From positions 62,001 to 126,000 of the forward strand of contig JAFEAO010000007.1 of NCBI GenBank assembly GCA_018266375.1: DNA of 64,000 nt, written 5' to 3'. The DNA comes from Bdellovibrionales bacterium (GTDB lineage Bacteria > Bdellovibrionota > UBA1018 > CAIMNF01). How positions within the stretch are numbered: the stretch's first letter is position 1; each line of letters begins with the position of its first letter. Shown here one piece after another: positions 53,035 to 62,844 of the stretch. Position numbers and translations under genes: made by a program. A model generated the notes under the pieces. That model was not told the DNA's origin, ran no database searches, and was given only the letters and a program-made list of their open reading frames with translations.

Positions 53035-53592
53035 CTATGCGATCCTTTTCTTAGGTCCAGCCTTTAGGTGCGCTAGTTTAATAATATCTGATTGTTTCTT
53101 GGCTTTTCTGAGCAAGTCCATCACAATTGATGATGCTGCCGTCTTAATATAGGTATATTTCTGAGCCTCGTAAGAGTGGGCTTCGTAATCTCTAGAGGAT
53201 GAAATAATTTTCTCAACGGTCATCGACGCAACATCATCAATGTCGTCCGCCGACAACATATTTGAAACAGTAATGGTTTTTCCTTTTGTTGGTCCAAATG
53301 GGATTTCCATTGGAACTCCACCTAGGATCCATTTTTTAGCCATTGCTTGAGCAGAGTGAAAAATATATTCAGCCTCGCTTTTGTAGTTTTTTGAGTTTTT
53401 CCCAAAAAGCTGTTCAATCCCGTTTTGAATGATAGTCAGTAATTTTTCTTTACGCTCAGGGGGTAAGTCTCCATCTTGGACAGATACATAGGCATCAAAA
53501 AGACCAGTCCATTCATCGCTGACGTGAGGTCCTTTTAAAGCGTCAGCGGATTCTCTCATTTGTTGCGTTACAGGTTTCTTTTTGGCTGCCAT
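53035..53592 (-). CDS. Element protein with sigma-factor region-2-like segment
   Basis: The 185-residue protein is soluble. Its C-terminal third (ADDIDDVASMTVEKI, then TYIKTAASSIVMDLLRKAKK) resembles region 2 of small sigma factors: an acidic helix followed by a helix with the N/S-x-x-x-D-x-x-R pattern. No region 4 is visible. It may guide RNA polymerase to the element-type promoters, alone or with another protein. This is a pattern match only. Its own upstream region lacks the motif. Confidence 0.55.
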   Translation of the reverse strand: MAAKKKPVTQQMRESADALKGPHVSDEWTGLFDAYVSVQDGDLPPERKEKLLTIIQNGIEQLFGKNSKNYKSEAEYIFHSAQAMAKKWILGGVPMEIPFGPTKGKTITVSNMLSADDIDDVASMTVEKIISSSRDYEAHSYEAQKYTYIKTAASSIVMDLLRKAKKQSDIIKLAHLKAGPKKRIA

Positions 53593-53717
53593 GTCTAAAA
53601 TCCTTTCGATGAAAATTTATTCCATTTTATCGGTACCTTTACGAAAGAACTGTACTCAAATGAAGTTCAAATCTCAATAAAGTAAAGTACTTCTGCGTCA
53701 ATTCCGATGACTCACTT

Positions 53718-54080
53718 ATGAAGAGAAATCAATTTCTTACTTTATCATCTTTAGTCACTAAATTAACGGCTCACATTCTCAAATTAGAACCGTCGGCAAT
53801 TCAGCTCGATGGATCAACGAAGTCAAAACCAAGTCGAAAAGTGTGGGCGTACTTTGAATATGAAGGCAGAGTATTTAAGCTCCATTCAGATACAAAAATT
53901 GAAGCTGTAAAGCGCCTTATTTATGAGGCAAAGAAGACTGGCAATCCATTTGATGCACTTTTGCTGACCCATACGAAGCAAGGTAGACCTTGCTTGCGAA
54001 TCAATGATGGAACTTTTGAGTCAAAAGGCTGGTACTGTTATTACGTTAAGGAAATGAGCTCATTCAAAAAAGCAGCTTAA
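53718..54080 (+). CDS. Small protein of unknown function
   Basis: The 120-residue protein is basic and soluble, with a compact alpha/beta look (RKVWAYFEYEGRVFKLHSDTK) and no known family. It is divergent from the sigma-like gene and could be its repressor or another early gene of the element. Base composition is like the element. Confidence 0.6.
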   Translation: MKRNQFLTLSSLVTKLTAHILKLEPSAIQLDGSTKSKPSRKVWAYFEYEGRVFKLHSDTKIEAVKRLIYEAKKTGNPFDALLLTHTKQGRPCLRINDGTFESKGWYCYYVKEMSSFKKAA

Positions 54081-54269
54081 TGAAGACGATCAAAAGAGAT
54101 CGCTTATGATTTACATAATGTAGATTTTGTAAGCCTAAATCAATTTTATGCATGAATCGCTGGGGAACAGCTCAGGAACTTTCTGGATCAATTAGCTTAA
54201 TTTACCAAACTAAAAAAGTACACAATTTATGTGTAAATTATATATGTTTTATGGCATGATAGAGCGCGA

Positions 54270-55964
54270 ATGCCTATCCTAATGAAACTGCTCGCCATCA
54301 TCACCGTAGCCACCATTTTGGTGCAAAGAATTTTTCCCGGTAACGTCTTCGCTGGCATTTTGATTACGACTCTGACAGTTTCGCTTTCTCTGGTAGCATT
54401 TTTTTATTTTAAAAAAAAGAATCTGACGTCACTTTCATTAGCATCACTGCTTTTTTCTATAGGTGATCTAGCGTATGGAATTTCTGTAGACGTTCTTCAT
54501 CTTGATTTCCCAAATAAATTTGGATGCCTGATTTATGTACTGCCTTACATGGGAGCAATGTCCTTGGCGATTGCAATTGCCTATACCGCATTGCGATCAT
54601 TAAAGGATAAGTATCTCAATCATGCTGCAATCATCCTATGCATTGGGGCTACACTTATTTCTTTCGACGTAATTGTTGTGCCAGCTTTATTTCATAAGGT
54701 TCCAGAGCTTCCGAATTATCTAAAATTGCTAACGGTTCTCTATACCTTCCTAGAAAGTGCGGTGATCGGCTTGAGTATCACCTTACTTCTAGTTTTTTAC
54801 AGCATCCCAATTCAAATGATGCTTTTTGGAGTTCTTTTAATGCACGTGAGCGACATTGCGCTTCGCTACCAAAGCGTGGATACGTCACTCTTGGGAATCG
54901 ACTTCTTTACTTATGGCTGGACTGTCGGAGTTTTGATCATCGCAGTGTCTTCCATTTTTTTAAAAAACTTAACCGCAGAAAAGTTAAAAGTTGTACCTAT
55001 TAAAAGCTTCAGAGGTTCGATTGTATCTACTTTTTTTATTGGCATCTCGATTAGTGCGTTTATCTTCCATTCACTCCAATTCGGATCGACGCCAACTCAG
55101 CAAAATGCAAGCCACATTTCAGTTTTCATGATTGTAGTTTCGGTTCTGTATTTTGCAGCCATATTACTAACAAATATTCTTACAGTGCAGTTTCAGGAAG
55201 TGGTTCGCGCAACAAAAAATGGTACCCACAAAAAATCAGATTTATTCTATGAGATTCAGAATATAGAGTCCGAAATTCAAAGCCTAAGCGTTCGCTTGGG
55301 TAGCGAACTCAACTCAGTCAAAAACAGATCCTCAAAACTTGCCCATGATATAAGATCACCAATCGGCGCTTTAAAGATGGCCTCCAGCATTCTTGATTCA
55401 CTATCGAAGTCAGACAATGTATCCAAAGAAGATTTACAGGCCGTGTGTGAAATTGTAACAAACGTAAACCAATCCATTGCACTTATTTCAAAAGATGTTC
55501 TGAATGAGAGAAAAGCTGGAATGGTGGCGAAAGAAACCATTGGCACATCAGTTGAGCAAGCCGTTAATATTGTTTCAAATTCAAAACCAGAGTCTGAAAT
55601 TGAATTTGAACTTCATCCTGATACCACCGAAGTGGTAATGCCTGGATTAACTCGCGTATTAACAAACCTCATCAACAATTCAGTTGAGTCTTTTAGTGAA
55701 GAAAAAGCCAAAGTACGAGTAGATACTCTGGTCACGCGTGACGAAGTTATTCTTAGAATCACTGATAAAGGAAGTGGGATTCCTAAAGACGTTTTGAATC
55801 GTTTGAAGTCCGGTGAGTCTCTTACTACAAAACAAGATGGTAACGGGATCGGTCTCAGTTCTGCAATCGAATGGGCTGGGCAACACGGTTTACGGTTTGA
55901 AATTAATTCGAATACAGGTGGAAGTAAAAAGGGTACTCTTATTGAACTGGGGATCCCGCAATGA
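54270..55964 (+). CDS. Sensor histidine kinase with multi-span membrane domain
   Basis: The first 310 residues have eight or so membrane spans, and the rest is a cytoplasmic kinase: an H-box with His359 in KLAHDIRSPIGAL, an N-box LINNSVESF, G1 ITDKGSGIP and G2 GNGIGLSSAIEWA. The sensor part resembles 7TM-type receptors. It overlaps the next gene by 4 bases. No response regulator gene is adjacent in the usual form. Confidence 0.88.
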   Translation: MPILMKLLAIITVATILVQRIFPGNVFAGILITTLTVSLSLVAFFYFKKKNLTSLSLASLLFSIGDLAYGISVDVLHLDFPNKFGCLIYVLPYMGAMSLAIAIAYTALRSLKDKYLNHAAIILCIGATLISFDVIVVPALFHKVPELPNYLKLLTVLYTFLESAVIGLSITLLLVFYSIPIQMMLFGVLLMHVSDIALRYQSVDTSLLGIDFFTYGWTVGVLIIAVSSIFLKNLTAEKLKVVPIKSFRGSIVSTFFIGISISAFIFHSLQFGSTPTQQNASHISVFMIVVSVLYFAAILLTNILTVQFQEVVRATKNGTHKKSDLFYEIQNIESEIQSLSVRLGSELNSVKNRSSKLAHDIRSPIGALKMASSILDSLSKSDNVSKEDLQAVCEIVTNVNQSIALISKDVLNERKAGMVAKETIGTSVEQAVNIVSNSKPESEIEFELHPDTTEVVMPGLTRVLTNLINNSVESFSEEKAKVRVDTLVTRDEVILRITDKGSGIPKDVLNRLKSGESLTTKQDGNGIGLSSAIEWAGQHGLRFEINSNTGGSKKGTLIELGIPQ

Positions 55965-56923
55965 AAATAGCAATTTTAGGAGCGAGCGCAATTTCTGCAA
56001 AACTGCTTCCAACTTTAAAAACTTTACCCATGTTTGAATGGGCTGGTATTGCATCAACAAATGATACGCGTGGGTTTGCGTTTTCAAGTGAGCACAAGAT
56101 TCCATACTTGGGCAATTATCAGGCGGTTTATGACAATAAAGAAATCGAAGCGGTTTATATTACAACTTCAAATCTTGAACATGAATCCTCTATAGAAAAT
56201 GCCTTACGTAGTGGAAAGCACGTTCTTTGTGAGAAGCCATTGGTTTTAAGCGCTGCAGCTGCACGAAAATTATTCGATGTATCTAAACAAACGAAACGCC
56301 TTCTTCTTGAAGGATTAATGTATCGATTTCACCCGCAGATTCAAGAAATGGTAAAACGTGTTCACTCTGATGAATACGGGCAGCCCAAGCGGATCAATGC
56401 GACCTTTTCTTTTGACTACGGAAACGGCCCTCACCTAGAAAGAAGGCTTGGCAGTGGTGGTGGTGCCCTTTCTGATTTAGGTTGTTACCTCATTGACTTC
56501 ATTAATTTAATTTCTAAATGTTCGCCTGTGAAAAACATTCAAAAAATTGAAAAGCAAATACCGACATCTTTCGGAGTATGTCTTCAATTAGAAAATGGCA
56601 TTATCGCAGAAATTCGTTCATCAATGGATGCCCCATCCATTAATACATGGGAAGTTATTTGCGAGAGAGGTTCATTGTCTGTAAATCGGTACAATCCTCA
56701 CGAACGAATCGAAACTACACTTCAAATTGTGAATGATGAAAGTGAATTAACAATAGTGCAGTTTCCTAACCAAGGATCAGGATTGGACCAGTTTTTGAGT
56801 GAGTTTATAAATTTTCATGATTCGGTGATGGATAAAGCCACTCCATTTATCAGTGCGAATGAAAGTATTAGCAACGCCGTAATGATGGATTTAATTCAGG
56901 CAACAAAAACTACGCAGCTTTAA
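55961..56923 (+). CDS. Gfo/Idh/MocA-family oxidoreductase
   Basis: The 320-residue protein has a Rossmann start (ILGASAISAKLLP), the family's CEKPLVL motif (Lys of the active site) and a following HPQIQEM segment. Such enzymes use NAD(P) to oxidise sugars or related compounds. The pairing with a membrane histidine kinase by a 4-base overlap is unusual; the enzyme may make or remove the signal. Confidence 0.9.
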   Translation: MKIAILGASAISAKLLPTLKTLPMFEWAGIASTNDTRGFAFSSEHKIPYLGNYQAVYDNKEIEAVYITTSNLEHESSIENALRSGKHVLCEKPLVLSAAAARKLFDVSKQTKRLLLEGLMYRFHPQIQEMVKRVHSDEYGQPKRINATFSFDYGNGPHLERRLGSGGGALSDLGCYLIDFINLISKCSPVKNIQKIEKQIPTSFGVCLQLENGIIAEIRSSMDAPSINTWEVICERGSLSVNRYNPHERIETTLQIVNDESELTIVQFPNQGSGLDQFLSEFINFHDSVMDKATPFISANESISNAVMMDLIQATKTTQL

Positions 56924-57803
56924 CCAACCGCAACCCACCCCGATTTTTACTGAGGCAAGCGGTGACTTCCGGAAACGAACCTTTAATCATACGGTAAGTA
57001 AGTCTTCCAAAGCTTGAATCGGTAGCAAGCTGTTGAAAGGTTGCTTCATTTAAAACTCCATTTGTTTGAAACGAGTCGAAGCACTTTTTTGAAAACTCAA
57101 TCAGCTTAAAAACATTTTCATCTTTAACTGATGATTCAGCATTCATATATGCAAACTGAAGTGAAGAGTTCGCGTCTTTGGGCTGCTTCCAAAGTGAATA
57201 AGTTTCGGCGAAGAGTGTCCCTGCAACAATATCACTCGGGTCAAAGACAAACTTTGCGGCCATTGTTTTAAATACTTTTAAAAATTCTGACTCTTCATTT
57301 CCTTGAGCGATACGATACCCTTGGAATGCATTTTGAATCAGCTGGAGGTCTTCGCTCAATGAAAATCCAGCTGCGCAAAGCCCAGTAAAAACTTCAGCAA
57401 GCTCTTCAGCCGCGAGTTTTGAGTCATCAGATAGTTCAATGCACTTTACCCCACGGCTTGCCATTAAACGCTGGGTTCGCTTCCATGCAAGCGTATCCTT
57501 TATCGAGTGGGCAACTAAAAGTTTTTCGGTTCCTTTGGGTAAGTTAAGATCAAGCAGTTTCGCTTCACTGCCTTGATACGCGCCATGCTCCACAACGCAA
57601 ATGCGAGGTGGGTGTTCACCTAATGTTTTACCAAATGCTGAGAAATCTTCTGGGCAATAAATATTTTTCCACTGATCTTCGAGCAATAATTCAATGTCAC
57701 GCATCCATCTTGAATCGCCCCCCAAAAGGACGGTGTGATTCTTGTCGTTATCGTGCGCTCGGAGATAGGTTACTTTTTTAAGCGGTAGCTTTGTGATACT
57801 CAT
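56910..57803 (-). CDS. Uncharacterised protein with a possible receiver-like N terminus
   Basis: From the ATG at 57803 the product has 297 residues. Residues 20-125 have alternating hydrophobic strands and helices as in CheY-like domains (RICVVEHGAYQGS, KLLVAHSIKDT), but the phosphorylation Asp is not obvious. The rest is helical. It overlaps the DMT transporter gene by 26 bases on one side and the Gfo/Idh gene by 14 bases on the other (convergent). It could be a degenerate response regulator for the kinase. Confidence 0.6.
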   Translation of the reverse strand: MSITKLPLKKVTYLRAHDNDKNHTVLLGGDSRWMRDIELLLEDQWKNIYCPEDFSAFGKTLGEHPPRICVVEHGAYQGSEAKLLDLNLPKGTEKLLVAHSIKDTLAWKRTQRLMASRGVKCIELSDDSKLAAEELAEVFTGLCAAGFSLSEDLQLIQNAFQGYRIAQGNEESEFLKVFKTMAAKFVFDPSDIVAGTLFAETYSLWKQPKDANSSLQFAYMNAESSVKDENVFKLIEFSKKCFDSFQTNGVLNEATFQQLATDSSFGRLTYRMIKGSFPEVTACLSKNRGGLRLVKAA

Positions 57804-58680
57804 TTTTGCTTTCTCCAGATTTAAACCAAAATTTTTCATTCATTAAACAAGTCACGATGACGCCCACTGAAATGATTAGAAATGTACCATATTCAGCCAC
57901 TCTAAAGTGGTGCTTAAATCCTATTAGATCTATCGGAATACTAATCACAGGAATTAAGATGTAGGCGATTTGGGCTCGTAAAAACGAATAGCGACGATAT
58001 AGATGCCTTACTGTACGGTAAGAAGCATACATTGCTACACCGCTTGCCGCCGTCAAGAAAATGGCAAGTGGCTCAAGGTTCAGCGATTGTTTTGAGCCTA
58101 GAAATATTATTGGACCAAAAATCATGCATGCTACAGCAGGAGTAAGCGATACGATTGCGGCACTTTCAGTTCGAGCTGTCCGATTTAGCAGCAAGTAGCT
58201 TAGCGAGAGTGTGAGTGTGCCTAGAGCAGCAAGCAAGAGGCCATGCACTGTGGTCTGTTCATCTGCAAAAATCCAAATTGAAAACGTAATTGCACCCACT
58301 AAGCCCAACGACATTATTTTTTGAACAGTGGTGGTAGTTAATGAAACCAAAAACCCTAAAATAATAATTACAGGAAGATCAAGTCTTGAAATGAGTGCTA
58401 TTTCAGATGCACGTGCGAATTGATAGCTTTCTATAGTGGCCCATAGACCAAATCCTGCAAAAAAGAATCTGGCAATTTGAGTTTTGAACTTTTCAGGTAC
58501 GACTCGTTCTTTAAGTAGTAGGCCGCCTAACAAAGAGCAAAGAACACAGACCATGCCTCTAAATGTTAGCGACTGACCAGTGGGTACGTGCAATGAACCT
58601 AGTGCGCTTAAGATATAGTTATTAATGAGGCTTACACCTAAAAAAACTAAAATTAACATTTTGCTACTTAGCTTTTCCAT
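57778..58680 (-). CDS. EamA/DMT-family membrane transporter
   Basis: The 300-residue protein has ten membrane spans in two similar halves, as in EamA/DMT exporters (LSSKMLILVFLGVSLINNYI at the start; SRLDLPVIIILGFLVSL). The start overlaps the cyclase stop (TAATG). The substrate is unknown. Confidence 0.82.
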   Translation of the reverse strand: MEKLSSKMLILVFLGVSLINNYILSALGSLHVPTGQSLTFRGMVCVLCSLLGGLLLKERVVPEKFKTQIARFFFAGFGLWATIESYQFARASEIALISRLDLPVIIILGFLVSLTTTTVQKIMSLGLVGAITFSIWIFADEQTTVHGLLLAALGTLTLSLSYLLLNRTARTESAAIVSLTPAVACMIFGPIIFLGSKQSLNLEPLAIFLTAASGVAMYASYRTVRHLYRRYSFLRAQIAYILIPVISIPIDLIGFKHHFRVAEYGTFLIISVGVIVTCLMNEKFWFKSGESKNEYHKATA

Positions 58681-60965
58681 TATGCAATCCTCTTAGTGTC
58701 GGGGATTGCAGACTCTACTTTGCCAACAAGCGAGAAAATATCAATCTTACGCATTCGGCCTTTAACATATTGCTTTGGTACAGGCGTGGTTACAAATTTA
58801 CCTAAGACATATTTTTCTAGTTCACCGCTTATATAAATTGAACCCGCTTTTGCTAGCGACTGCAATCTTGCAGCGACGTTCACGGTATCGCCAATACTAT
58901 TACTTAAGCCCTTTTGAATGAAATCAAGATTCGCAGCGGCCACATTGCCAATGTGAGCACCAAACCTAAAAGTAATAGGAGTGAACCCCTCTTTAAGTAA
59001 AATCTGATTTAGTTCTCCCATCGTTTGGGCGAGGTTCCAAACCAAGTTCATGGTGCGCTCTGCGATTGACTCTTCTGATTCAGAGCCAATGCTAAAAGTT
59101 TCAAGTAAGAACGCATCGCCTGCAAAGTTTGAAATCCTTGCACCGTATCTAGCGGCTGAATCAGTTACCCATTCGCCCACAATTCGCGCAAATTTGCTCA
59201 TGGTTGCATCATCAAAGTCTTCGGTCATTGTTGAATATGCTTTTTGATCGAAAAATACGATACCTCTCGTCGATGAAACCATTTGATCTGGATCTGAAAT
59301 TTTATTCATGTTGCTGGTGATAAACTCGTAAAGGCTAGGATCGAGTTTTTGAACGAGTGAGCTAAATTTCTTTTCCGTTTGGACCCGCAGGTTTTGCTCT
59401 TTAGTCCTTTCTAGGTTAGTCCAAATAGCAGAAGAGATTTGACTTAAATACGGAAGAACATCCTTAGAGTTCAAATTGGTCTTCTTCGGATCACTCAAAA
59501 GCATCAAGTACGGCGGGTCTTTTTCTTCTGGCACCGGAACGGCAACAAACTCAGAAGTTTTCCAACCGTCAGATATGCCTTGTACCGAACCAAATACTAC
59601 TTTTCCATCAATAACAGACGATTTAATGTCTGCGCTTTTTTCTAAGCTAATCGTGGCACCTTCAGCTGAAAACTTAGAGCCATAAAGCTTAATGACTTTG
59701 TATGAACCATCCTCTTGTTTTTGAGCAAGACTAACACGATTGAAACCACATATTTTTGAAGTTACCTTAAGGAAGTAATTTACATTATCGTGGGATAGAC
59801 CTTCTTTGGCGGAATGAAGAATCGTTCGTGCATAGGATTTTGCTTTGAACAAATGTGTTCGCAATTGATGGAAAGAGCCTGAGAATTGAACAATGCAATC
59901 GCCAAAGGATGCTATTAAAAGTGGTAAAAATGTAAAGCGATTTAAGTAAGGAAAACGATAACTAAATCCAATAATTTCACAAACAAGTTTGAAAGAATCG
60001 CTGCACTGACCAATAAAAGCAACAATTGAGAGAGTAAAAATAATTTTCCCAACTAAATCAGATTTTTTCCAAGAAAAACTTAATATAGGAAAGAAAGCTA
60101 GTGGCGCGACTAAGGCAACCAATGCCTTTTGATGAACAGGCATTTGTAGTAAGCCTAGAACCAGACTTATTGCAGACAAAGCCAAAAAAACCGACAATAC
60201 ATTAAAGTTATTATATACTCGCTTACTGCATCTCTGGACTATAAGCGTGAGTCCACCAGCGGCCAAGATTCTTACTGCATTTTGGAGACTTACTGCGGCG
60301 GCAAAGTTAATGCTCCTTAAATACCCGGATAAGAACGCATAGTAAACCCCCCAAGTCAAAAGGGCGTAGCCAAAGTTAAAATATACACGATTCTTTTTGC
60401 CTACGATCAGGTGAATAAGGAAGAACGTGATTGCAAATATTATGAGTACTATTCCATTTAGTAAAGGTGACACTTGTTGAAAAAATGTTTTACTCTGGCG
60501 AAGCTCGTTTAAGGTATGAATGTTACCAAGTATTGGGGCTCCCTTCCAAACCCCAGCAAAGTCAGATATAAATCCCCCTACCTTGATTTCGATTGTGACA
60601 TTAGTGTCGGGTGTGGCAGTGCCTAAGCTTATTACAGGTCCTATACTTGAGAAGTCATTTTGCGGAATTGAAATAGGTACACCATCTATCTTTATTTCTT
60701 CAAGTCCAGCTACTGCGGGAATAAATAATCCAATTTCTTTAATGCTACCCATGGATTTAAATTCAGACACATCAATACTTCGCTTATATGTGCCATCGCA
60801 GCAGCTTTGATTTGTGTATTGGTCTATGAGAGAGCGGCTTAGATCTACTGGGCTTGCATCACCTTGAGCATTTTGAAAAACCCAGTTTTTGTCTAGCGTG
60901 ATAAGATCACCAGCTAATGCAAAAGTAGAGTTAATAAATAGTGTTGCAAGTATAAATCGTATCAT
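58680..60965 (-). CDS. Membrane-bound class III nucleotide cyclase with 7TM sensor part
   Basis: The 761-residue protein has a signal peptide, an extracytoplasmic beta domain (25-160), seven membrane spans (about 165-360), a GAF-like region and a C-terminal class III cyclase domain: FFDQKAYSTM at the first metal site, RISNFAGDAFLLE at the second, and FRFGAHIGNVAAANL with IGDTVNVAARLQ near the end. It would make cAMP or cGMP on sensing an external ligand. It overlaps the PilZ-like gene by 4 bases and the transporter gene by 1. Confidence 0.9.
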   Translation of the reverse strand: MIRFILATLFINSTFALAGDLITLDKNWVFQNAQGDASPVDLSRSLIDQYTNQSCCDGTYKRSIDVSEFKSMGSIKEIGLFIPAVAGLEEIKIDGVPISIPQNDFSSIGPVISLGTATPDTNVTIEIKVGGFISDFAGVWKGAPILGNIHTLNELRQSKTFFQQVSPLLNGIVLIIFAITFFLIHLIVGKKNRVYFNFGYALLTWGVYYAFLSGYLRSINFAAAVSLQNAVRILAAGGLTLIVQRCSKRVYNNFNVLSVFLALSAISLVLGLLQMPVHQKALVALVAPLAFFPILSFSWKKSDLVGKIIFTLSIVAFIGQCSDSFKLVCEIIGFSYRFPYLNRFTFLPLLIASFGDCIVQFSGSFHQLRTHLFKAKSYARTILHSAKEGLSHDNVNYFLKVTSKICGFNRVSLAQKQEDGSYKVIKLYGSKFSAEGATISLEKSADIKSSVIDGKVVFGSVQGISDGWKTSEFVAVPVPEEKDPPYLMLLSDPKKTNLNSKDVLPYLSQISSAIWTNLERTKEQNLRVQTEKKFSSLVQKLDPSLYEFITSNMNKISDPDQMVSSTRGIVFFDQKAYSTMTEDFDDATMSKFARIVGEWVTDSAARYGARISNFAGDAFLLETFSIGSESEESIAERTMNLVWNLAQTMGELNQILLKEGFTPITFRFGAHIGNVAAANLDFIQKGLSNSIGDTVNVAARLQSLAKAGSIYISGELEKYVLGKFVTTPVPKQYVKGRMRKIDIFSLVGKVESAIPDTKRIA

Positions 60966-62773
60966 GCCGCTTTTGAGTACTTTCTTGTCATGTGTTCAAG
61001 TGCTCTTAGAGAGTTTTGTAAAAACTCGGGCAATAAAAAGCGTGGGCAAGCCCAAGAAATTTCCTCATAACCACCAGAAACATCATAGTTTCGTTCTAGC
61101 AAAAAATTCAGTTGATCAGTAGTCAGCTCACCTTGTGATAATGCTATAAAAACAGAAACATCTTTAAAGGCATCTAAGGCTGGTGAAAGATCCGAGTCAC
61201 CGTTTATAATGATTGAGTTTAGATATTGATCAACATGTGCATAGCTGCGCCCTTTAATTAAAATCGAGTTTTCCTTTGATTCAACAGGACATCCATTTTG
61301 AGATAGAATCGCCGTTAGCTTTGAATTGCGATAGGTTGATTTATTGATTTCGACTTCTCTGGCGTGTTCTTCAGGCATTGTGAGGATTCGGCCAGAATTT
61401 ATGCTTCTAACTGCTGCGTAATGAAACCATTCTTCCCAAATAATAGGGCATTGTTCGGATTTAGATTTTATTAGATAAAATTTTCTGAAAAATCGATTGA
61501 GAAAAGGTTTGTTTTTTAAAAAAAACGCCAGATGAATGCTTCCGTCGATTTGTTGTAATATAAATCTTGTCCGCCAACTGTACATCGAGCGAGTATATTT
61601 TAGAAACTCCGGCTTGTTTATTACAGCAGCAGCTTGAGCCATCCAAAGCCCGCCACTTGCTCTACTGACTCCAATGGAGGCGACTGGAAGGCTATTGTGA
61701 TAACCCATTACAGTACCACCTAAAAATGGGCCTACCGTATCAACGTCGTTCCACTCGTTACAAATTTCTTTTTTTGCAGCATCGAATATCAATTTCATTT
61801 CCTGGTCTGTGTATCCAGTAGTGTCATATAGATTGAACAAGTCGGCATGACGATCTTGAGTTCTGTAGCTTAACAATGGGTATTGATGGTTTAATAGAAA
61901 TCCCTGCCAAGCTTTTCGAGCTTCAGGCGAGTGATCTTGAATAAACAACCCCATTTGAGTTTCTTCTAGCGAAACTTTCTTTTTGTAGGTGACTCCAAAT
62001 AAAAGCTGAAACCCATTAATCGTGACTCTTAGCTCTTCAGCTCCCACCGCACGGGTCGCTTGTGAGCTAACCTTCATCCCAAAGTCACTGACTTCTAGAA
62101 TTTTTAATCCATCAATTTCAATAGGATCGATTGGTATTCTTCGCCCAATTCTGTTTCGTTGCTGGTAAAAGTGAGAAGTAAGGCTTAGAACAATGCCTTC
62201 ATGATCGCTCTCCTCGTGAATTGCGATTACAAAGTAAACCGTTTCAAAGAGTTCAACTTCTAAAAGAACAAGTTGCTCTGGCACTAACTTTTGCGAAAAG
62301 TTCCAGTCTATTAAAATTTCAGATAAGGTTTTTAGATTTTCTTGATCGCCCCATTTACCAGAAACTGACTCTTGCTTTCCATTCAGTTCAAAGTGACATC
62401 GAACTTTTACAAGATCATTGAAAGTAATCAAGTCATCCAAAAGCGTGTTCACGCTTTCTTGGCTTAGCGACTCATAACCACCATCAAATACCGTGAAGAA
62501 CGGCGGTAGGTCTTTCCACGGAATCACTTCATCCTTTGCAGCGTTTGCTGCAGGGCTCACGCAAAGATCAAATGTTCTATCATCATTAATTCTAACAATC
62601 CCACCCCATAGAGCCTTGCCGTCACTCGTCAAGATTGCTCCTTCTCGAAGTCCAGGTTCAGCGACTGAGCTAGATAAAGTACCGGAGTAGTTATCAAAAT
62701 CAGATATGACAATGGGTGGATCAAGTCCGACCAATGCTAATTTGAGGTTTTTTGCAGTCTTAGGTGATTCCAT
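60962..62773 (-). CDS. PilZ-like domain protein
   Basis: The 603-residue protein has a PilZ-like segment near residues 200-270, with QQRNRIGRR (RxxxR-type motif) and EVSDFGMKVS, which in PilZ domains bind c-di-GMP. The N-terminal 190 residues and the C-terminal 300 residues have no clear family; the latter may be an acyltransferase-like fold. It is the first gene of the minus-strand unit with the cyclase, transporter and the uncharacterised protein. Confidence 0.65.
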   Translation of the reverse strand: MESPKTAKNLKLALVGLDPPIVISDFDNYSGTLSSSVAEPGLREGAILTSDGKALWGGIVRINDDRTFDLCVSPAANAAKDEVIPWKDLPPFFTVFDGGYESLSQESVNTLLDDLITFNDLVKVRCHFELNGKQESVSGKWGDQENLKTLSEILIDWNFSQKLVPEQLVLLEVELFETVYFVIAIHEESDHEGIVLSLTSHFYQQRNRIGRRIPIDPIEIDGLKILEVSDFGMKVSSQATRAVGAEELRVTINGFQLLFGVTYKKKVSLEETQMGLFIQDHSPEARKAWQGFLLNHQYPLLSYRTQDRHADLFNLYDTTGYTDQEMKLIFDAAKKEICNEWNDVDTVGPFLGGTVMGYHNSLPVASIGVSRASGGLWMAQAAAVINKPEFLKYTRSMYSWRTRFILQQIDGSIHLAFFLKNKPFLNRFFRKFYLIKSKSEQCPIIWEEWFHYAAVRSINSGRILTMPEEHAREVEINKSTYRNSKLTAILSQNGCPVESKENSILIKGRSYAHVDQYLNSIIINGDSDLSPALDAFKDVSVFIALSQGELTTDQLNFLLERNYDVSGGYEEISWACPRFLLPEFLQNSLRALEHMTRKYSKAA

Positions 62774-62844
62774 GCTTAGCTACTTCTCGACAAAAGCGTC
62801 AAAAGACTTAAGTTTTAACCGCTTATGACCGACGAGTTTCCCGT

